DNA of 64,000 bases from Bryum argenteum (Eukaryota; Streptophyta; Bryopsida; Bryales; Bryaceae): positions 16,040,727 through 16,104,726 of the forward strand of contig CM073327.1 in NCBI GenBank assembly GCA_037043015.1, given 5' to 3'. How positions within the stretch are numbered: position 1 is the stretch's first letter; each line of letters starts with the position of its first letter. This document shows, one piece after another, positions 19,882 through 31,543 of the stretch. The translations under genes were made by a program, and so were the position numbers. Under the pieces are notes generated by a model. That model saw only the letters and a list, made by a program, of their open reading frames with translations, made no database searches and had not been told where the DNA came from.

Positions 19882-21178
19882 CTAAAAACAAGTAGATGCT
19901 CCCGAATCTAATAGAGCTAAAGTTTTGTGTTTTGAAGACCAAGAGACAAGAGAATTGTAAAACAACGGGCGGGTTGGATGAGAGAAGAGAAACTGATTGT
20001 TGTTGTGGCGTTGAATCGTCCAACCCGCATGGTTCCCATCAGAATGGGCATCGTCGTTTTCCGGGATCACCGCACTTCTAGTCTTAACAATGCGCCGGTT
20101 CTGCTTCTTGGGGCAATTTCCAACCTTGTGGCCTTCTTTTCCGCAGTACAAACAGAGTCCTTCTTCCATACGCCGTTTCTTCTCTTCTAGAGTAAGAGCT
20201 TTGACACGTGCCGCGTCGATTTGCATGGCTTCTACCTCCGAATTGTTTGCCGACATACTCAAATTGTTTGCCGACATACTCGTGGTGTAGCGACTCGTTT
20301 GGTATTTTGGGCGCTGGTCTTGACGACGCTGGAATAAACGGTTGTCGCACTTTATAGCTTGGCTAATGGCTTCGTTGAGCGTTTGCGGATCAGGAAGAGA
20401 TAAAAGTAGGTCCTTCACATCATCCCTCAAACCCCAATAAAACTGACTCACCAATGTTTCTTCGTCCCAATTGATGTCACTAGCCAGTTGTCTAAAATCC
20501 GATGCGTAGACTGATGCAGAGCGCATTCCTTGTCGTAGTGATCGGATCTTTGTTGTAGCCCATCGGACCTTGTCATGTTTGCCAAATCTTCGCAAATGCC
20601 TCCAAGAACGCGTCTCAAAGTTGCTTCGGGAATTGGCGATCGTTTCTCGAACAAGGGCAAAAACCACGACAAAGCTTGCCTGTAGCGAGTTCCAACAAGT
20701 CCAACACGCGCCTCCTCCGTCGGATATCGTTCAGTACAGAAATCATTATCAACTTGATTTGGTTGACAAAACCTCGAAACTTGGAACGCGTTCCGTCGAA
20801 CTTGTCGGGAAGACTAACTCTAGGCTCCTTCCGTTGTTGAATCATTGGGTTTTGTTGAACCAAAGGTGTAGTCGCCTCATCCGGTATAGTTGCTTGAGAC
20901 TGGTGAATCCTGGATGATGTTATCCCGGATGCTCCGTCATTGTGAAGTCTTGCCATGGCTCCTTCTATCTCCGCTTGTCTATGTGATAATGCAAAGAAGA
21001 AGCGACTCATGATGGCGTCCAATTTGGATTCCAAATTTTCAGCCATACTAACGTCTTGATCTTTGACTAAATCTACGAAAGAAAAGAAAAATTTGACAAG
21101 AGAACAATATTGGTTTAAAGGAGGGTAATCCGCAACCTCTAAAACACTAGCACACCTTCGAGAAGAGGGGTAATCCAC
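19882..21178 (-). pseudogene. Gypsy gag and start of protease (minus element)
   Basis: Two overlapping minus-strand frames. The first (21178-20615) has the gag signature LPDKFDGTRSKFRGFVNQI. The second (20667-19882) carries capsid-like sequence, a CCHC zinc knuckle CLYCGKEGHKVGNCPK and, at its end, the aspartic protease active site LLDSGAS. The join needs a frameshift. Between this region and the 5' LTR, TATCAGAGTTAG (about 21192-21204) resembles a Met-tRNA primer-binding site but lies about 30 bp from the LTR edge. Confidence 0.88.
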
Positions 21179-21394
21179 TCTCTAACAAGAAGGGACTAAC
21201 TCTGATATTTGTGAGAAGGTAGTCTCGACAAACCGTCATCGGGACACGGAAATGATGATAAGAATATGTGAAACTAACAAGAATCGACGGGAGCTTGAAT
21301 TAACAAGAAGAGTACACGAACAACAACAAGAGAGATGAGCTAGAGCTCCAAGAGATGCGTTGTCGAGACTGAGGTTGCCCTCAGCCTCGACTCC

Positions 21395-21402
21395 TATATA
21401 TA
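21395..21402 (-). promoter_or_regulatory. TATA box of LTR promoter (5' LTR copy)
   Basis: TATATATA on the minus strand, placed to drive transcription into gag-pol. Confidence 0.6.
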
Positions 21403-21447
21403 CTAGCTAAGAAGAAGGTTCTCCAGAACCTTCCTCAACCTAGGACC

Positions 21448-21591
21448 TTCTAGGACCTTCCAAGAACTTCCAAGACCTTCCAGAAGCTTCCAGGGCCTTC
21501 CGGAAACTTCAAGAACCTTCCAAAAACTTCCAGAGACTTCCAGGAACTTCCAGAAGTTTCCGGAAGCTTCTAGAACCTTCTAGAACCTTCC
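21448..21591. promoter_or_regulatory. Heat-shock-element-like array in 5' LTR
   Basis: Same TTC/GAA array as in the other LTR, shifted by 8587 bp and with the same 10-bp period. In this LTR it lies directly upstream of the promoter that would drive the element. Confidence 0.7.
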
Positions 21592-21709
21592 TAAGTTGTC
21601 TACCTAGTACGTGGCCGTGACACAAGGAATCTTCAAGGAATCTTTTAGGGAATCTTCAGAGAATATTTTAGAAGAACCTTCTAGAAACTTCTTGTGTATG
21701 TCCGTGACA

Positions 21710-23129
21710 GATCCATGGGGACTCGCTGAGGTTGTTTTGTCTGCAGGAGCGGTGGTGATGATTGTGGAAGCACCTGCACACGCCTCGCACGAACTGCACG
21801 ACCTGAAGACCTTGTTGGAGTAGCCTCTGCCGAAGCTGTTGGCATAGCTTGAGTTTGAAGCCTCGCAGCCTCGCTGTCCACCAGCCTCGCCGACTCTGTG
21901 CTGATCGACGGCAGCACCGACGCCGCCCTTGCTGCAGACCTTGTTCTCCTCGACGAGGCTCCTCCACGGGCGGACCTGTCCACCAACCTTGCTAACTCCT
22001 CGGTCGTCTCTGACGGTGCAGCTGCCGCTGTGGTCGCCAACTTTGGCAGAAGATGCTCTAGCGACCTCAACTTCAGCACACCCTGCTCCAGCGATCTGAA
22101 CTTTGGCAGAGGCTGCTCCATCGACCTCGGAGGATTCGTGGCCAGTGGGTCTGGCACCTTCCTTGACAATCCAGGAAGCCTCCACGGAGCTCTCATGGCG
22201 CCTCGACCCTTCCCCCATGAATCTCCCGCAGCGAGTACTAGCAAACTGCTTCCTCTCCCGCTTGTTCCCGTAGCCGCAGTTTTCATGAGATTTGTGGTTT
22301 TGGTATTCACGATAGTTGAAGCCAGGAGGATTTTCGTGATTGTTACCTTCTCCTTGTTGTTCATGAGCGTTTCTTTGCCCGGGACGTTAACTGCTAAACC
22401 CACCGTGCCGCGAAGGTCGTTCGATCGCGTGGATTGGGCTGCGCAATGTGGGAGGCGCCGATCGTCGCCCCATGGTGTTGTCCTTTGATGCAGCTCCGGC
22501 GACAGGCTCTCCTGTCCGCCCTCCCTGCTGAAAACCGTTCCCCTACTTGGATGAGTCTAGGCTCTCCTGCCTTCGCTTCCTTCGCTGTAGTCTTGATCCA
22601 GGGAGGGGTTGTGCCCGGAGTCTTCCTCTTGGTTCACAAATCGCACCTGCTATGTGCATGGCGTTTTTTAGCATCAGATTCCAATCATCATAAATCTAAG
22701 TGTATGTAAAATCATGGTGAGATTAGTTTTACCTGAATGCTGCTGGCCTCCTCTCCCTGATCCACCCGTCGTTCCATTTCTGTAGACAATTGTATGGATT
22801 TGCTCCTCGTTGTTGCGATGATGTTGACTAGGCCAAATTTGCCTCACCAAATTATATATAAGAGGACTTATCCCAAAACTATCACCCTCAGACACCCTCT
22901 CCTTCCACCCCAAAATGTTGCTTACGTGATGGTAAAACAAATGCCTAATTCCCTCTGGTGTGTCATGTTTCTCAACTTTGGAGGAGCATGGCAAACTCAA
23001 TAGATGTTCTCTATTCAACAAATCTAGCAAGTACCCTAGTTGCACCTCTCCCAAACCTTTCTCATGTTTTCCCCACCTTACTAACTCCTCCCTAGCTTCA
23101 CAAAGCAAACTCTCTAATGATGAATCCAT
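21710..23129 (-). pseudogene. 5' part of the piggyBac element gene, cut by the Gypsy insertion
   Basis: The first candidate exon runs from an ATG at 23129 (MDSSLESLLCEAREELVRWG) to about 22733, where the frame meets a GTAAAAC donor-like site. A second long frame from about 22403 to the LTR edge is rich in S, A, R and P (RSLEQGVLKLRSLEHLLPK) and enters the LTR at GTCCCCATGGAT. That frame is the one that continues into the acidic transposase segment on the other side. Neither part resembles a known domain. It could be a transposase N-terminal extension or an accessory protein. Confidence 0.45.
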
Positions 23130-23913
23130 TTTATGTGGTTGGAGAGGTATAAGTTAGGTGTGTTGAGGCAAATTGGTAGAGGAGTTTGTTGGAGAAACCC
23201 ATGTACATCTATTTTGAATTTGGAAGTTATGGCATTGATGCCATTGGAGATAGTTGGTGGTGGTGGTTCCCAAGGCTTGATTTTTTTGGTTTGAAATCTG
23301 AATGTAAGACGTTGGGTGCACAAAGTTGCCACTTTTTATTGTTGGAGCATTTATCATGGCAAGATTTTGAATGGTCTAAGGCATAAGCAAAAATTTGATT
23401 TTGAAAACCGCCTTTGTGTCCAAAAACCAACGGCTGATGCCTTCAAGTTGGAGGAGCAGTCAAAAAATGGAGGCTCAACTGCCATGGCAGTGGCAATTAC
23501 TCACTAACCCCTCCCCCACTTCTTTCAAATTTATTATTTACTTACTCAAATCTCTCTTTCCAATTGCATTTCTTTTGCAAATTACAACCCGTGCCCAACT
23601 GCCCCATTTCAGTGCCCAAATGGCAAATTTTCACACCAAAATGCAAGAACCAACCTTATCATGAGAAAAATTCACTACTAAAATCCCCTTTGAAAAATGT
23701 GGGAGTAAAATTTGTAAACACAGAAAAGTGCACGGTAAACTACTCCCACTTACCAAGAAGGCAAAAAAATCGACGGATGAAAAATCGCGAGGATGAGAAG
23801 TCGGGGAGACTTCAAACATCCCTGGCCTCATCCAGAATGTCGAAAATCGACATTCGGCCCGCTCAAGGGTTAAATATCGAAGTTAGATTGCAACTAGATT
23901 TTGTTCTTCCTCC

Positions 23914-23935
23914 AAAAAAAAAAAAAAAAAAAAAA
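23914..23935 (+). repeat. A22 homopolymer
   Basis: A run of 22 A about 40 bp outside the right piggyBac terminus. It could be the tail of an unrecognised retroposed fragment, but no upstream gene body was identified. Confidence 0.8.
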
Positions 23936-24359
23936 GCTTTGCGATCATTCAAGTTAACCATTGACTTCTCAATTAACCACTTTGTGGTCGTTTAATAGAA
24001 AACTTTAAAGGTTGTCATCACTAGAAACAACTTAATTCGGTAGATCAAAAAGTATATCATTGAGAAACTGGTGATGAAGAGTTATGTACAATTTACAAAT
24101 TTCCATTTGGATTTGTAATTATTTCTCTATAAGCATGTGAAAACAAAGAATGCAACATTATTCTCATGCATGGATAATTGCAAGGCATTAATTTCATCAG
24201 TTCATAGTTGAGGTTTATAATAAGGTGAGTAGCAACTTCGTTGAAAATAAATTTATAAGTGCAAGTAGGGTGTGGGGTCAGTTCGTCAATCCCTTCTAAT
24301 CTTGGTTTTTAAAATGCTATACACTATTACTAAATGGAGATTGTAATCATAAGTGGTCA

Positions 24360-25142
24360 CTTTTTTATTCACTTTGCGTTTAAGTAAGACTCAGATGAAA
24401 GGTCCTTACAAGCAACCTTTTGTTCAAACTTGCCCAAGTCATCATTTAGTTCTCAAATATGACTATTATCCACCCTCAAATTCGTACTTTATATTTACAA
24501 ATAGATTCCAACTAGACTCTAGTTATAGTGGTAGAAAGTTTGACCCAATCAAGGATGCCATAAGCTAAAGCAGAGATTGAAATGGAAAAGGTCTAGTACT
24601 CTAGTTTTGAATTATTTCTCGTGTGTAAAATCTCTTGCAATTTTTACCAATGCAAGACTGTCATTTGAGCGGAGATATTTTTCAAAAAAATCCTTTTGGT
24701 ATAAGGGTGTAATTGAGATGAAGGTCAACAAGTTACAAGGTGGAGATTCATTGTATTGGCTATGTTTATAGAATTACTAATTTAAAGTGAAAATGATGAA
24801 ATTTTATAGTTTAAAATTAATACTAATACGTTATAATCTCACAACTATGAGGCTTTATGAGTCAACTTTTGGTCCACATGATTTATGATAAATTTATTAC
24901 AACATGATATGGTTAAGATATGAATATTTTACCTTCATTCTATGAAACATTTTTTGAAGATGTCTTTTTTGGCTAAAAATACCATGAAACTTGTCCTAGA
25001 GGCAAATACTCTACAAAATCTTACGGTTACAAATTTTTAAATTATCTTATGTAAAAAATTTGAAGAATGATTCATTAACTTGTCCATTTCTATTTTTAAG
25101 GGAATGTTGAAATTCCATACTCCGATGACGTTTGAAGGTTAA
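24360..25142 (-). mobile_element. Degenerate inverted copy of the 1-kb piggyBac-like family
   Basis: Reverse-complement similarity to 1496-2477 (shared blocks around gactctagttatagtgg, ctctagttttgaattatt, tttttaccaatgcaagac and acttttggtccacatgat). Right terminus is GACGTTTGAAGGTTAA at 25142. The left terminus could not be found. Confidence 0.55.
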
Positions 25143-25616
25143 CTTAATCCTATTTCGTTCTACCTTTAGTAGTTAACTCACAATTATCAAATTAAAAGTA
25201 AGTGCTTAACTTCTTTTTAACTCCCAGCTACAAACTTAACCAGTTCAAAATATATATCCATCTTGATCCATAAAGTTTACTAGCGTCGATAGTGCCAAAA
25301 AGTCTCAAAATTGTCGTTAAGTACCTCATTTTAATGCAAAATAAAAAATTTCAACTTTTGATAGATTTTTAACCACCCTTACTGAGTTAAAGAAATACCT
25401 ATGGCAGGAAGTACGTTGCATCCTAGCGTGCCAATGACTTTAGCGGAGCCTTTGGGACTGGTGGCGAAACAAAAGTTAAATTGTACTAGGCACGCCTAAA
25501 ATGAGGTGCATGAGATAATGTTTGAGTTCAAGATAAAATTGATAAGTTGATGCAACAAATTGTTTGTTAAAAAAGATTGTTTTAGATGCCATAGATTACT
25601 TATCTATTGAAGAAAG
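25143..25616. other. Intergenic, no gene recognised
   Basis: No supported feature. Confidence 0.5.
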
Positions 25617-26229
25617 TGTTGCGGACAGCAACTCCAAAGCAAGATCAAAGACAAGATTGAGGGGAGACTCCAAAAGGAGACCAAGATAAACTAGAAGTGA
25701 GGGGATTCCTCACACAAGACTCAGAACGACACTCAAAGTAAGAGAATAGAGAGTAGTATTGATAACTGGAAGAGTAGGTACAACTGGTGTTGAAGAGAGT
25801 GAAGAACAACGACCTTCAACTCTCTATATATACTAGGCTAGAAGAAACTTCCGGAGTAAGGTCCTAGAAGCTCCTATGGAACCTTCCGGAGACTCGTGGG
25901 AGCTTCCAGAATCTAGGAAGGTCAAGCGGAACCTTCTGGAAGTTTATGGAACCTTCCAGAAACAATTGGATCCTTATGGAACCTTCCGGAAGCTTAGAGA
26001 ACCTTCCGGAAACTACTAGAACTATCTGGAAGCTTGTGGAAGCTTCCGGAAACTACTAGAGCTATACGGAAGCTTGAGGAAGCTTTCGGAAACTAGTGGA
26101 AGGTTCTAGAACCTTCCAGAAAACTTGAACTTGCAAAATATACGGAATCTAGGAAATCTTTGAGAAGTAGGGCTAATCACGGTAAACTCATGGGGTGTAG
26201 ATAATACCCAGTATGGCATGTCCGTGACA
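25617..26229 (-). repeat. Solo LTR related to the 12.6-21.7 kb Gypsy
   Basis: Starts TGTTGCGGACAGC and ends CATGTCCGTGACA, like the LTRs of the nested element. It has the same CTATATATACTAG TATA region (about 25830) next to a long TTC/GAA array (about 25850-26125, e.g. GGAACCTTCCGGAAGC). No internal coding or second LTR lies nearby. The 5-bp flanks (GAAAG and TCAAG) do not match well, so the duplication has decayed or the edges are off by a few bases. Confidence 0.7.
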
Positions 26230-26494
26230 TCAAGTCACGAAGAAATCTTGAACAAATTAGGTCATGATACATTGTCATGAAATATCATTTTTTTAAAGAA
26301 ATGAAATCTAATTAAGGTTATAAGAATATAATATTATTTTTAAAATGATAAAATAATAATTGAAAAAGTTAATATAATAAGATAGGTATTTTAATACTAT
26401 GAAATAAATATTTTGATATGATGTAGTGGTATAATATTGTTAAAATATAATACTATTAGAATATATAATATAAAATATAAAAATATTATGTACT

Positions 26495-27544
26495 TTAACC
26501 CCTAAAAGCCCAATCGACCATATTCTGGTCGATGCCGATTTTTGAGGGGCTCCAGTGGGTAAAAAAAGTAACTTTTTGCAAAGTTTTTTTTTTTACTAGG
26601 AGTTTGGTGAGTTGAGAACTACATCCAATTTACAAAACCTCATTTGAATTCATAGAATTTTTTCTACTAAGCTTCAAACACAAACAGGGCAAAGATTTGG
26701 ACTTGGGGGAACTGTGGCAAGATCTAGAGCCAATCAAGTGTGAGTTTGGCCATTGATTGGGCAACAGTTTGAAAATGGAAATCTTGAAATTTGACAGAGG
26801 GGCAGAAAGGGTTTGAGCGACACCCATGATTCCTCCCCTCACTCTCCACTGTTCACATGCTTACAAAATATTCAAAACGGCAATGGATAAGGGGGAAGGG
26901 GATTGCTTTTATGGGTAAAGGGAGGAGGAGACTTGCTTATGTGAGACAGGATTTGGGTGGATGCCATATGCGACAACTCACATGCCACCTCACGCTACTT
27001 TGCTATTTTTTTTTTATTATTATTGAATGTGTTTTATAACAATTATTCTTCTTTTCTTGAATCAGAGTGAAGGGCCCATCCGCACCCTTTATTTTCCACT
27101 GTGCCCCAAGGTGTGTAAAGTTTTTGAGAAATTTTGCAATGTTTCAAGATTTTGTGTACCTCATTTATTCAAAGCCACATTATAAAATATGTATACATCC
27201 TAAAATTCTACTTTTTTTTGAAAATGGTATAGAACTACACATGACAATGTATTTCCAAGAGAGGTCATGCGTTTTCAACATTGTATGAAGTCGTAATAAT
27301 TGCTCAAAGTCTCACGCCTGAAAAATCAAAACTTGCATATTTTTCATCTAATGCATATATCTCCCAATCCGTGCGGGCAAGAATTCTGAATTTTTTTGTG
27401 AAGGTTTCCATACTACTATCCTACAAGATCCTACGGTTGGATTTGTTCAGATCTAATTTCAAAAATCCTTAAAAAATGTTGATTGTCTTGCTCTTTTTAG
27501 GGTGAAGTTCAAGCTTCCTACCCCCTTGGGCTTTTAGGGGTTAA
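26495..27544. mobile_element. piggyBac-like non-autonomous element, 1.05 kb
   Basis: TTAA at both ends and 15-bp perfect inverted termini CCCCTAAAAGCCCAA. The subterminal region shares words with the 269-bp MITE at 196. Internal open frames are short, with no transposase motif. Confidence 0.8.
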
Positions 27545-27659
27545 ATCTAAAATATATAAAATGATATGAGTGGGTGCCCTTTTAAATTGCAATTCATGGC
27601 AATGAGGAAAACGAATGTGAAAGTCATGGAGGTTGTGACAAGAGGCACCCTCCTCTTAT

Positions 27660-28030
27660 CAATATTTTAACGGAGAGGGGACATTGTACAAGCCCGACTG
27701 CAACTATCGTTGCAGATCCCAAAGAGAATGAGATGGTCGTGAAGCGTATTTACCGCTCTTAAGAGAAGACCCCTTATCACTTGCTTCTGTAGGATCAAAA
27801 GTTAGTTAAGCTCCTTTCCGTTCACAATACAGATGCTATACACCGCGCTATCGATGAAGCGTCCAACGAGGTTGTTGAGCAAATAAAGGCCCGGCTATAT
27901 TCTATGCTAGATGCAGATGATCTTAGAATTGTGAAAGAGCTTACAAGGTTCATGAAAATCAGGTCTTTGGGGATATGTACTCAAAAAATAAGGATGATAA
28001 GCATCACTTAGCGACATGAACAAGGTAACT
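27660..28030 (+). pseudogene. Unidentified coding-like remnant
   Basis: Base composition is less AT-rich than the neighbourhood and one frame stays open from about 27800 to 28012 without an ATG (contains IDEASNEVVEQIKARLYSML). Stops bracket it. The family is not recognised; it may be a fragment of a gene or a transposon. Confidence 0.3.
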
Positions 28031-28289
28031 GACACTTCGTGACATTAAAGCTTGTATTAAAAACGAGGATGCAGAGGAGCTTAAACAAATTCGGCTCTAA
28101 ATTAACACTTTTACTAATGTACCTGGTGGTAGATTCGTCGATCTCATATATGGCTGCTTGAAGGCTAACAACATACTCACGAAGAACAAACTATCGGCAT
28201 AAGATCTACTAGAGTCAGACCGATTCTAAGCAATTGGCGCTATCAGCGCAGGCTACTCGATTCAACTGCTTAGATCTCGTTAATATAAC

Positions 28290-28617
28290 TCAGCGGTCGC
28301 TCAGAAATCGACATGGACATAAACGACTTCGGACGCCTCGGCGCGAGCTCTCGATGCTGCATTCCTCTTTTGGGAGGGATATTGGATTAGGAGACACGAG
28401 TACATTAAAGACCTAATGGAATCCGACCTTTTCTGTCTTACCAGCGTTGTCATCGCTGCCACCTCGATTCCGCTGCTTTAATCATTCAGACATTCCTGAG
28501 CGGTCGCTCAGAAATCCGTAAGTGACCGCAATTCACGACCTCTCATTTCTGATTACGATCCTGTTCTATCGTAGTTTAGACGCCATCATCGTGCCCTCGA
28601 ATCTGAGCGGTCGCTCA
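28290..28617. repeat. Thrice-repeated 14-bp palindrome GAGCGGTCGCTC
   Basis: The near-perfect palindrome TGAGCGGTCGCTCA followed by GAAA occurs at 28290 (first base C), 28497 and 28604. Flanking sequence around the first two copies is also partly similar (cagcg...tcatcg/tatcagcg, cgattc, ctgctt), so these are diverged tandem units of about 200 bp. Confidence 0.6.
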
Positions 28618-28979
28618 GAAACTCCATATTCATTTCTATGTATAAATTCGATTCTTCTGTTAAGTTCTTACATTGGTGGACGCCCAATGAACTCAGAAAC
28701 ATCTCAGATTCTCATTTGTCATCTATAACTCGATTACTCAATCCGTTAAAGAATACGGCTAACGTCATTTAAGTTTTCTCAGCGCCCCTTTAGAACTGCG
28801 GTGGTCATCCTAACATCTATCAATTTTAATTTTCTTGCGCTCTATGGTTCCACATACGGTGGCCATACGGTACATTCGATCGATGCTTTTAACGACTGAG
28901 CTTAAGCAGCAACTAAACCATTGACACGGAATTCATACATTGAATTCAACTTATATTTGCAAATCAAATACAGCGACAA

Positions 28980-29212
28980 GTTTACAGCAAATTACTCTAC
29001 CGAGAATGTGCTGCGGAAACAACATATAGCAACCGATTTAATCCCCAAATGATTGCAGCTGAATCGTTCAACTTCAATTCCAACTACAGAGACAAGTTTA
29101 CAGCAAATACTCTACCGAGGCTGTGCTGCGGAAACAACAGACTAACCGAATGTTCAAATGAATGCAATTGAATCAGCAAATACTCTACCGAGGCTGTGCT
29201 GCGGAAACAACA
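28980..29212 (+). repeat. Three spaced copies of a 38-43 bp unit
   Basis: The unit ACAGCAAATACTCTACCGAG...GTGCTGCGGAAACAAC occurs at about 28983, 29099 and 29175, followed each time by a diverged TGAATCCCCAAATGAATGCAATTGAA-like segment. No coding function is evident. Confidence 0.75.
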
Positions 29213-30222
29213 CACTAACTGAATCCCCAAATAAATGCAATTGAGTGCTAAAACGATGACTTCTACATACATCTATTGTCGGTCCGGAACCTAAACCTAC
29301 TGGACTCATGCAGCACACAATGCAGCAGAGGTTGAACATCACAATTTGAAAAATAATCGAACGAATCGAAACAAATACACACTCAAATAGAAAAAGAGCT
29401 GACCTCGAGGTTGGCGTAGCTCGTGAACTCCACTACATCCACCAGCCGCACCTCTTCCTCGTCCGTCTTATCGAGGGTCGCGCTCAACACGACGTCCTTC
29501 CGACGCACATATCACACTTCCGGTGTGCTAGTCTAGAACTCCGTTACTTCCAGAATGTCTCCTAGTCAATGTCAATACAGACCTAGTACCAAAGATCGTA
29601 GCTTAGTGATTCTAACGTTCGAAATGGGTATTGATCAATGTGTACCTAGAGCGGTCCTAAATCAAGAAACCCCGAAACCTCGATCGCGGCGCTTACCTGT
29701 GAGGTCTGTAGAGCTTCGTTCTCAAATCCGCCGCGCTTACTTCTCAAGTCCGTCCCGCTGTCAAACTCACGTCCCACGAACAACTACAACTAACGTCAAA
29801 CAGCAAAAAATTTCTCATAAACCTACACATTGGACAAGCAGACTGTGCACAAAAGCAGAAAAACGGCCTCAAAAAGCGAGCTCGAAGATGGCAGACTGAG
29901 AGTTCCGTGCACGAGGACGGCGGCAGCGGAGACAGAGGGAGGAAGAAACAAATGCAGAGTAATGACGTGAGAGTCGGCGGAAACCGCTCAAGTCGTTCGC
30001 TTGCCCGGGACAAAAAAAAACAGGCTTTGATGGCGAACACCTACCCGCTAGACATGAGTTAATTAGTCATGTCCATATTTCATCATGTTGCATCATGTTG
30101 CATCATGACGGTTCATTCTTTCACACAAGATCTGATTTTCGCATCATTACACCGACTTCTCACTTATTACTATTCATCACCATTTCTTACAATGCATTTG
30201 TTTTAGCCATTTATGAATCTGC
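29213..30222 (-). other. No firm gene; one exon-like minus-strand segment
   Basis: At about 29413-29510 a minus-strand frame of 34 codons with coding-like composition (DKTDEEEVRLVDVVEFTSY) ends at a GTCAGC donor-like site. It could be a relic first exon. The remaining frames up to 30040 are low in complexity. No product can be named. Confidence 0.3.
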
Positions 30223-30315
30223 GTGATATTACAGAGTATTTGTGCTATTACGGAATTTATGTGATATTACGGGGTTTTTGTGATATTACAGAGTTACTAT
30301 CATATTACAGAGTCA
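30223..30315 (+). repeat. Minisatellite, period about 20 bp
   Basis: Five degenerate copies of GTGATATTACAGAGTTTTT. Confidence 0.75.
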
Positions 30316-31543
30316 CATTCATATTTCGCAGTTCATCTGATGGTTGGCCACTTCGGGTTTTTTTAAGCAGCCGCCCAAAAAATCACGTACAAAAATGAGC
30401 TCCAAAATGAGCTACAAAATAATAATCTGCCTCAATTTCAAGTTCTTAGATTTTATAGTTACAGAGTTAAGAAAGACTGACAGATGGTCAAAACAAAAAT
30501 TAATGTCTTTAAATATGCATATTCCTATTCCGAGTTCTTAAAACTTAGACAGACACAAGAAAGTATGTGTGACCAAAAAAGAAATAAACAAAGCAAAATA
30601 ATGTTAAGAATGTGAAGTAAATATCAAATCACCAAAAAGCAGAATCAATAAACTTGAAAACATGATAGTACATAGATGAATGAGTTTTTTCTCCGTACAA
30701 CTATGTCTTTATAGTTTTTACCAATTCAACTATCAAGACTCGCAAGCATTGTACTTCAACTATCGAGGCTTGTAAGAGGCGTTCTTTAAGAAGCAAATTA
30801 GCCATGAACTTTTAAATATGTATATTCCTATTCCGAGTTCTTAAAACTTGGACAGACGTAAGAAAGTATGTGTGACCAAAAAAGAAATAAACAAAGAATG
30901 TTACAAGTATGTAACCACAAACAACAACAACAAAAATAAAACTTAAAATTTTAAAAAATATAAAAATATAAAATAAAATAAAATGTTATATTTGAGGCAT
31001 TTGAAAAAATGTTTTATATAGACTCTAAATAATAAAACATGATTTAATACCTCTTCTACATGTAGGAAATACAAAAACTTGAAAAATCAAGACAAGTTTG
31101 CTAGTAAAGACACGTTCGGCACTTCGGCATAGAAGAGTCTTCTAAGACTTGGTTAACTCATATCCTTGCAAACTTCCTGCAAGGTCAATTGAAATTCATA
31201 AATTTTGTTGTATACAAAGCGATTGCTATCTCATGTAAATTTCGTTAAGTAATGTCAATATCATACTTTTTTCGTTTTAAACTTCGTGAACTATTTCACA
31301 TTACTCGATGTATTTTTTGCACGTTAGGAATAAAACTTGTGCCACTTTTTTATTATTGTTATTTTATTTTAGTCTAATAAAAAAATCCATTTTATGACTA
31401 ATTAAGAATTGATAAATAAAAAGTAATTTAGAAAAAAGAAGAATAATTAAAAATCCTTACTTTTATAGTTATCTCAGTTAACTTGTCTTAAAATCAATTA
31501 TTCAAACTTTATAGCTACAGTTCGATAGTTAAGCAACTTAATT
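30316..31543. other. Intergenic, AT-rich
   Basis: Contains a short duplicated segment (gcatattcctattccgagttcttaaaacttagacagac at 30518-30555 recurs at about 30820-30856). No gene was recognised. Confidence 0.5.

Larger units (their letters stand above)
12647..21709 (-). mobile_element. Ty3/Gypsy chromovirus-type LTR retrotransposon (decayed)
   Basis: Two LTRs (12647-13133 and 21234-21709) begin TGTCA or a decayed form and end TGACA. The 5-bp flanks are GATTC (left) and GATCC (right), a target duplication with one change. Order on the minus strand is 5' LTR, gag with zinc knuckle, protease, reverse transcriptase, RNase H, integrase, chromodomain, polypurine tract, 3' LTR. Frameshifts and stops show it is no longer autonomous. 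It is interrupted between integrase and chromodomain by a plus-strand Gypsy fragment (13968-16867). Confidence 0.92.
21234..21709 (-). repeat. 5' LTR of minus-strand Gypsy
   Basis: 476 bp and the near-duplicate of 12647-13133. The downstream edge toward gag is slightly decayed (CGTCATC instead of TGTCA). The outer edge GTCCGTGACA is intact and abuts the target duplication. Confidence 0.92.
8996..23873 (-). mobile_element. piggyBac element split by nested LTR retrotransposons
   Basis: The left terminus is TTAACCCCTAAACGTTTCGA at 8996. The right terminus, reverse complemented from 23873, begins TTAACCCTTGAGCGGGCC. The first ten bases after TTAA differ only by transitions. No other TTAA-plus-CCC end of the right polarity lies between them. 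Inside are a minus-strand piggyBac transposase gene (10056 onward) and its upstream part at 21710-23129, separated by a 9-kb Gypsy element. Without that insertion the element would be about 5.8 kb. The pairing of the two ends is inferred from their structure and position; the transposase identification is secure. Confidence 0.6.

Noticed and set aside
29744-30040. 98-codon minus-strand frame rich in F, L, C and S
   Set aside because: Low-complexity translation with no domain, and no signal beyond composition.
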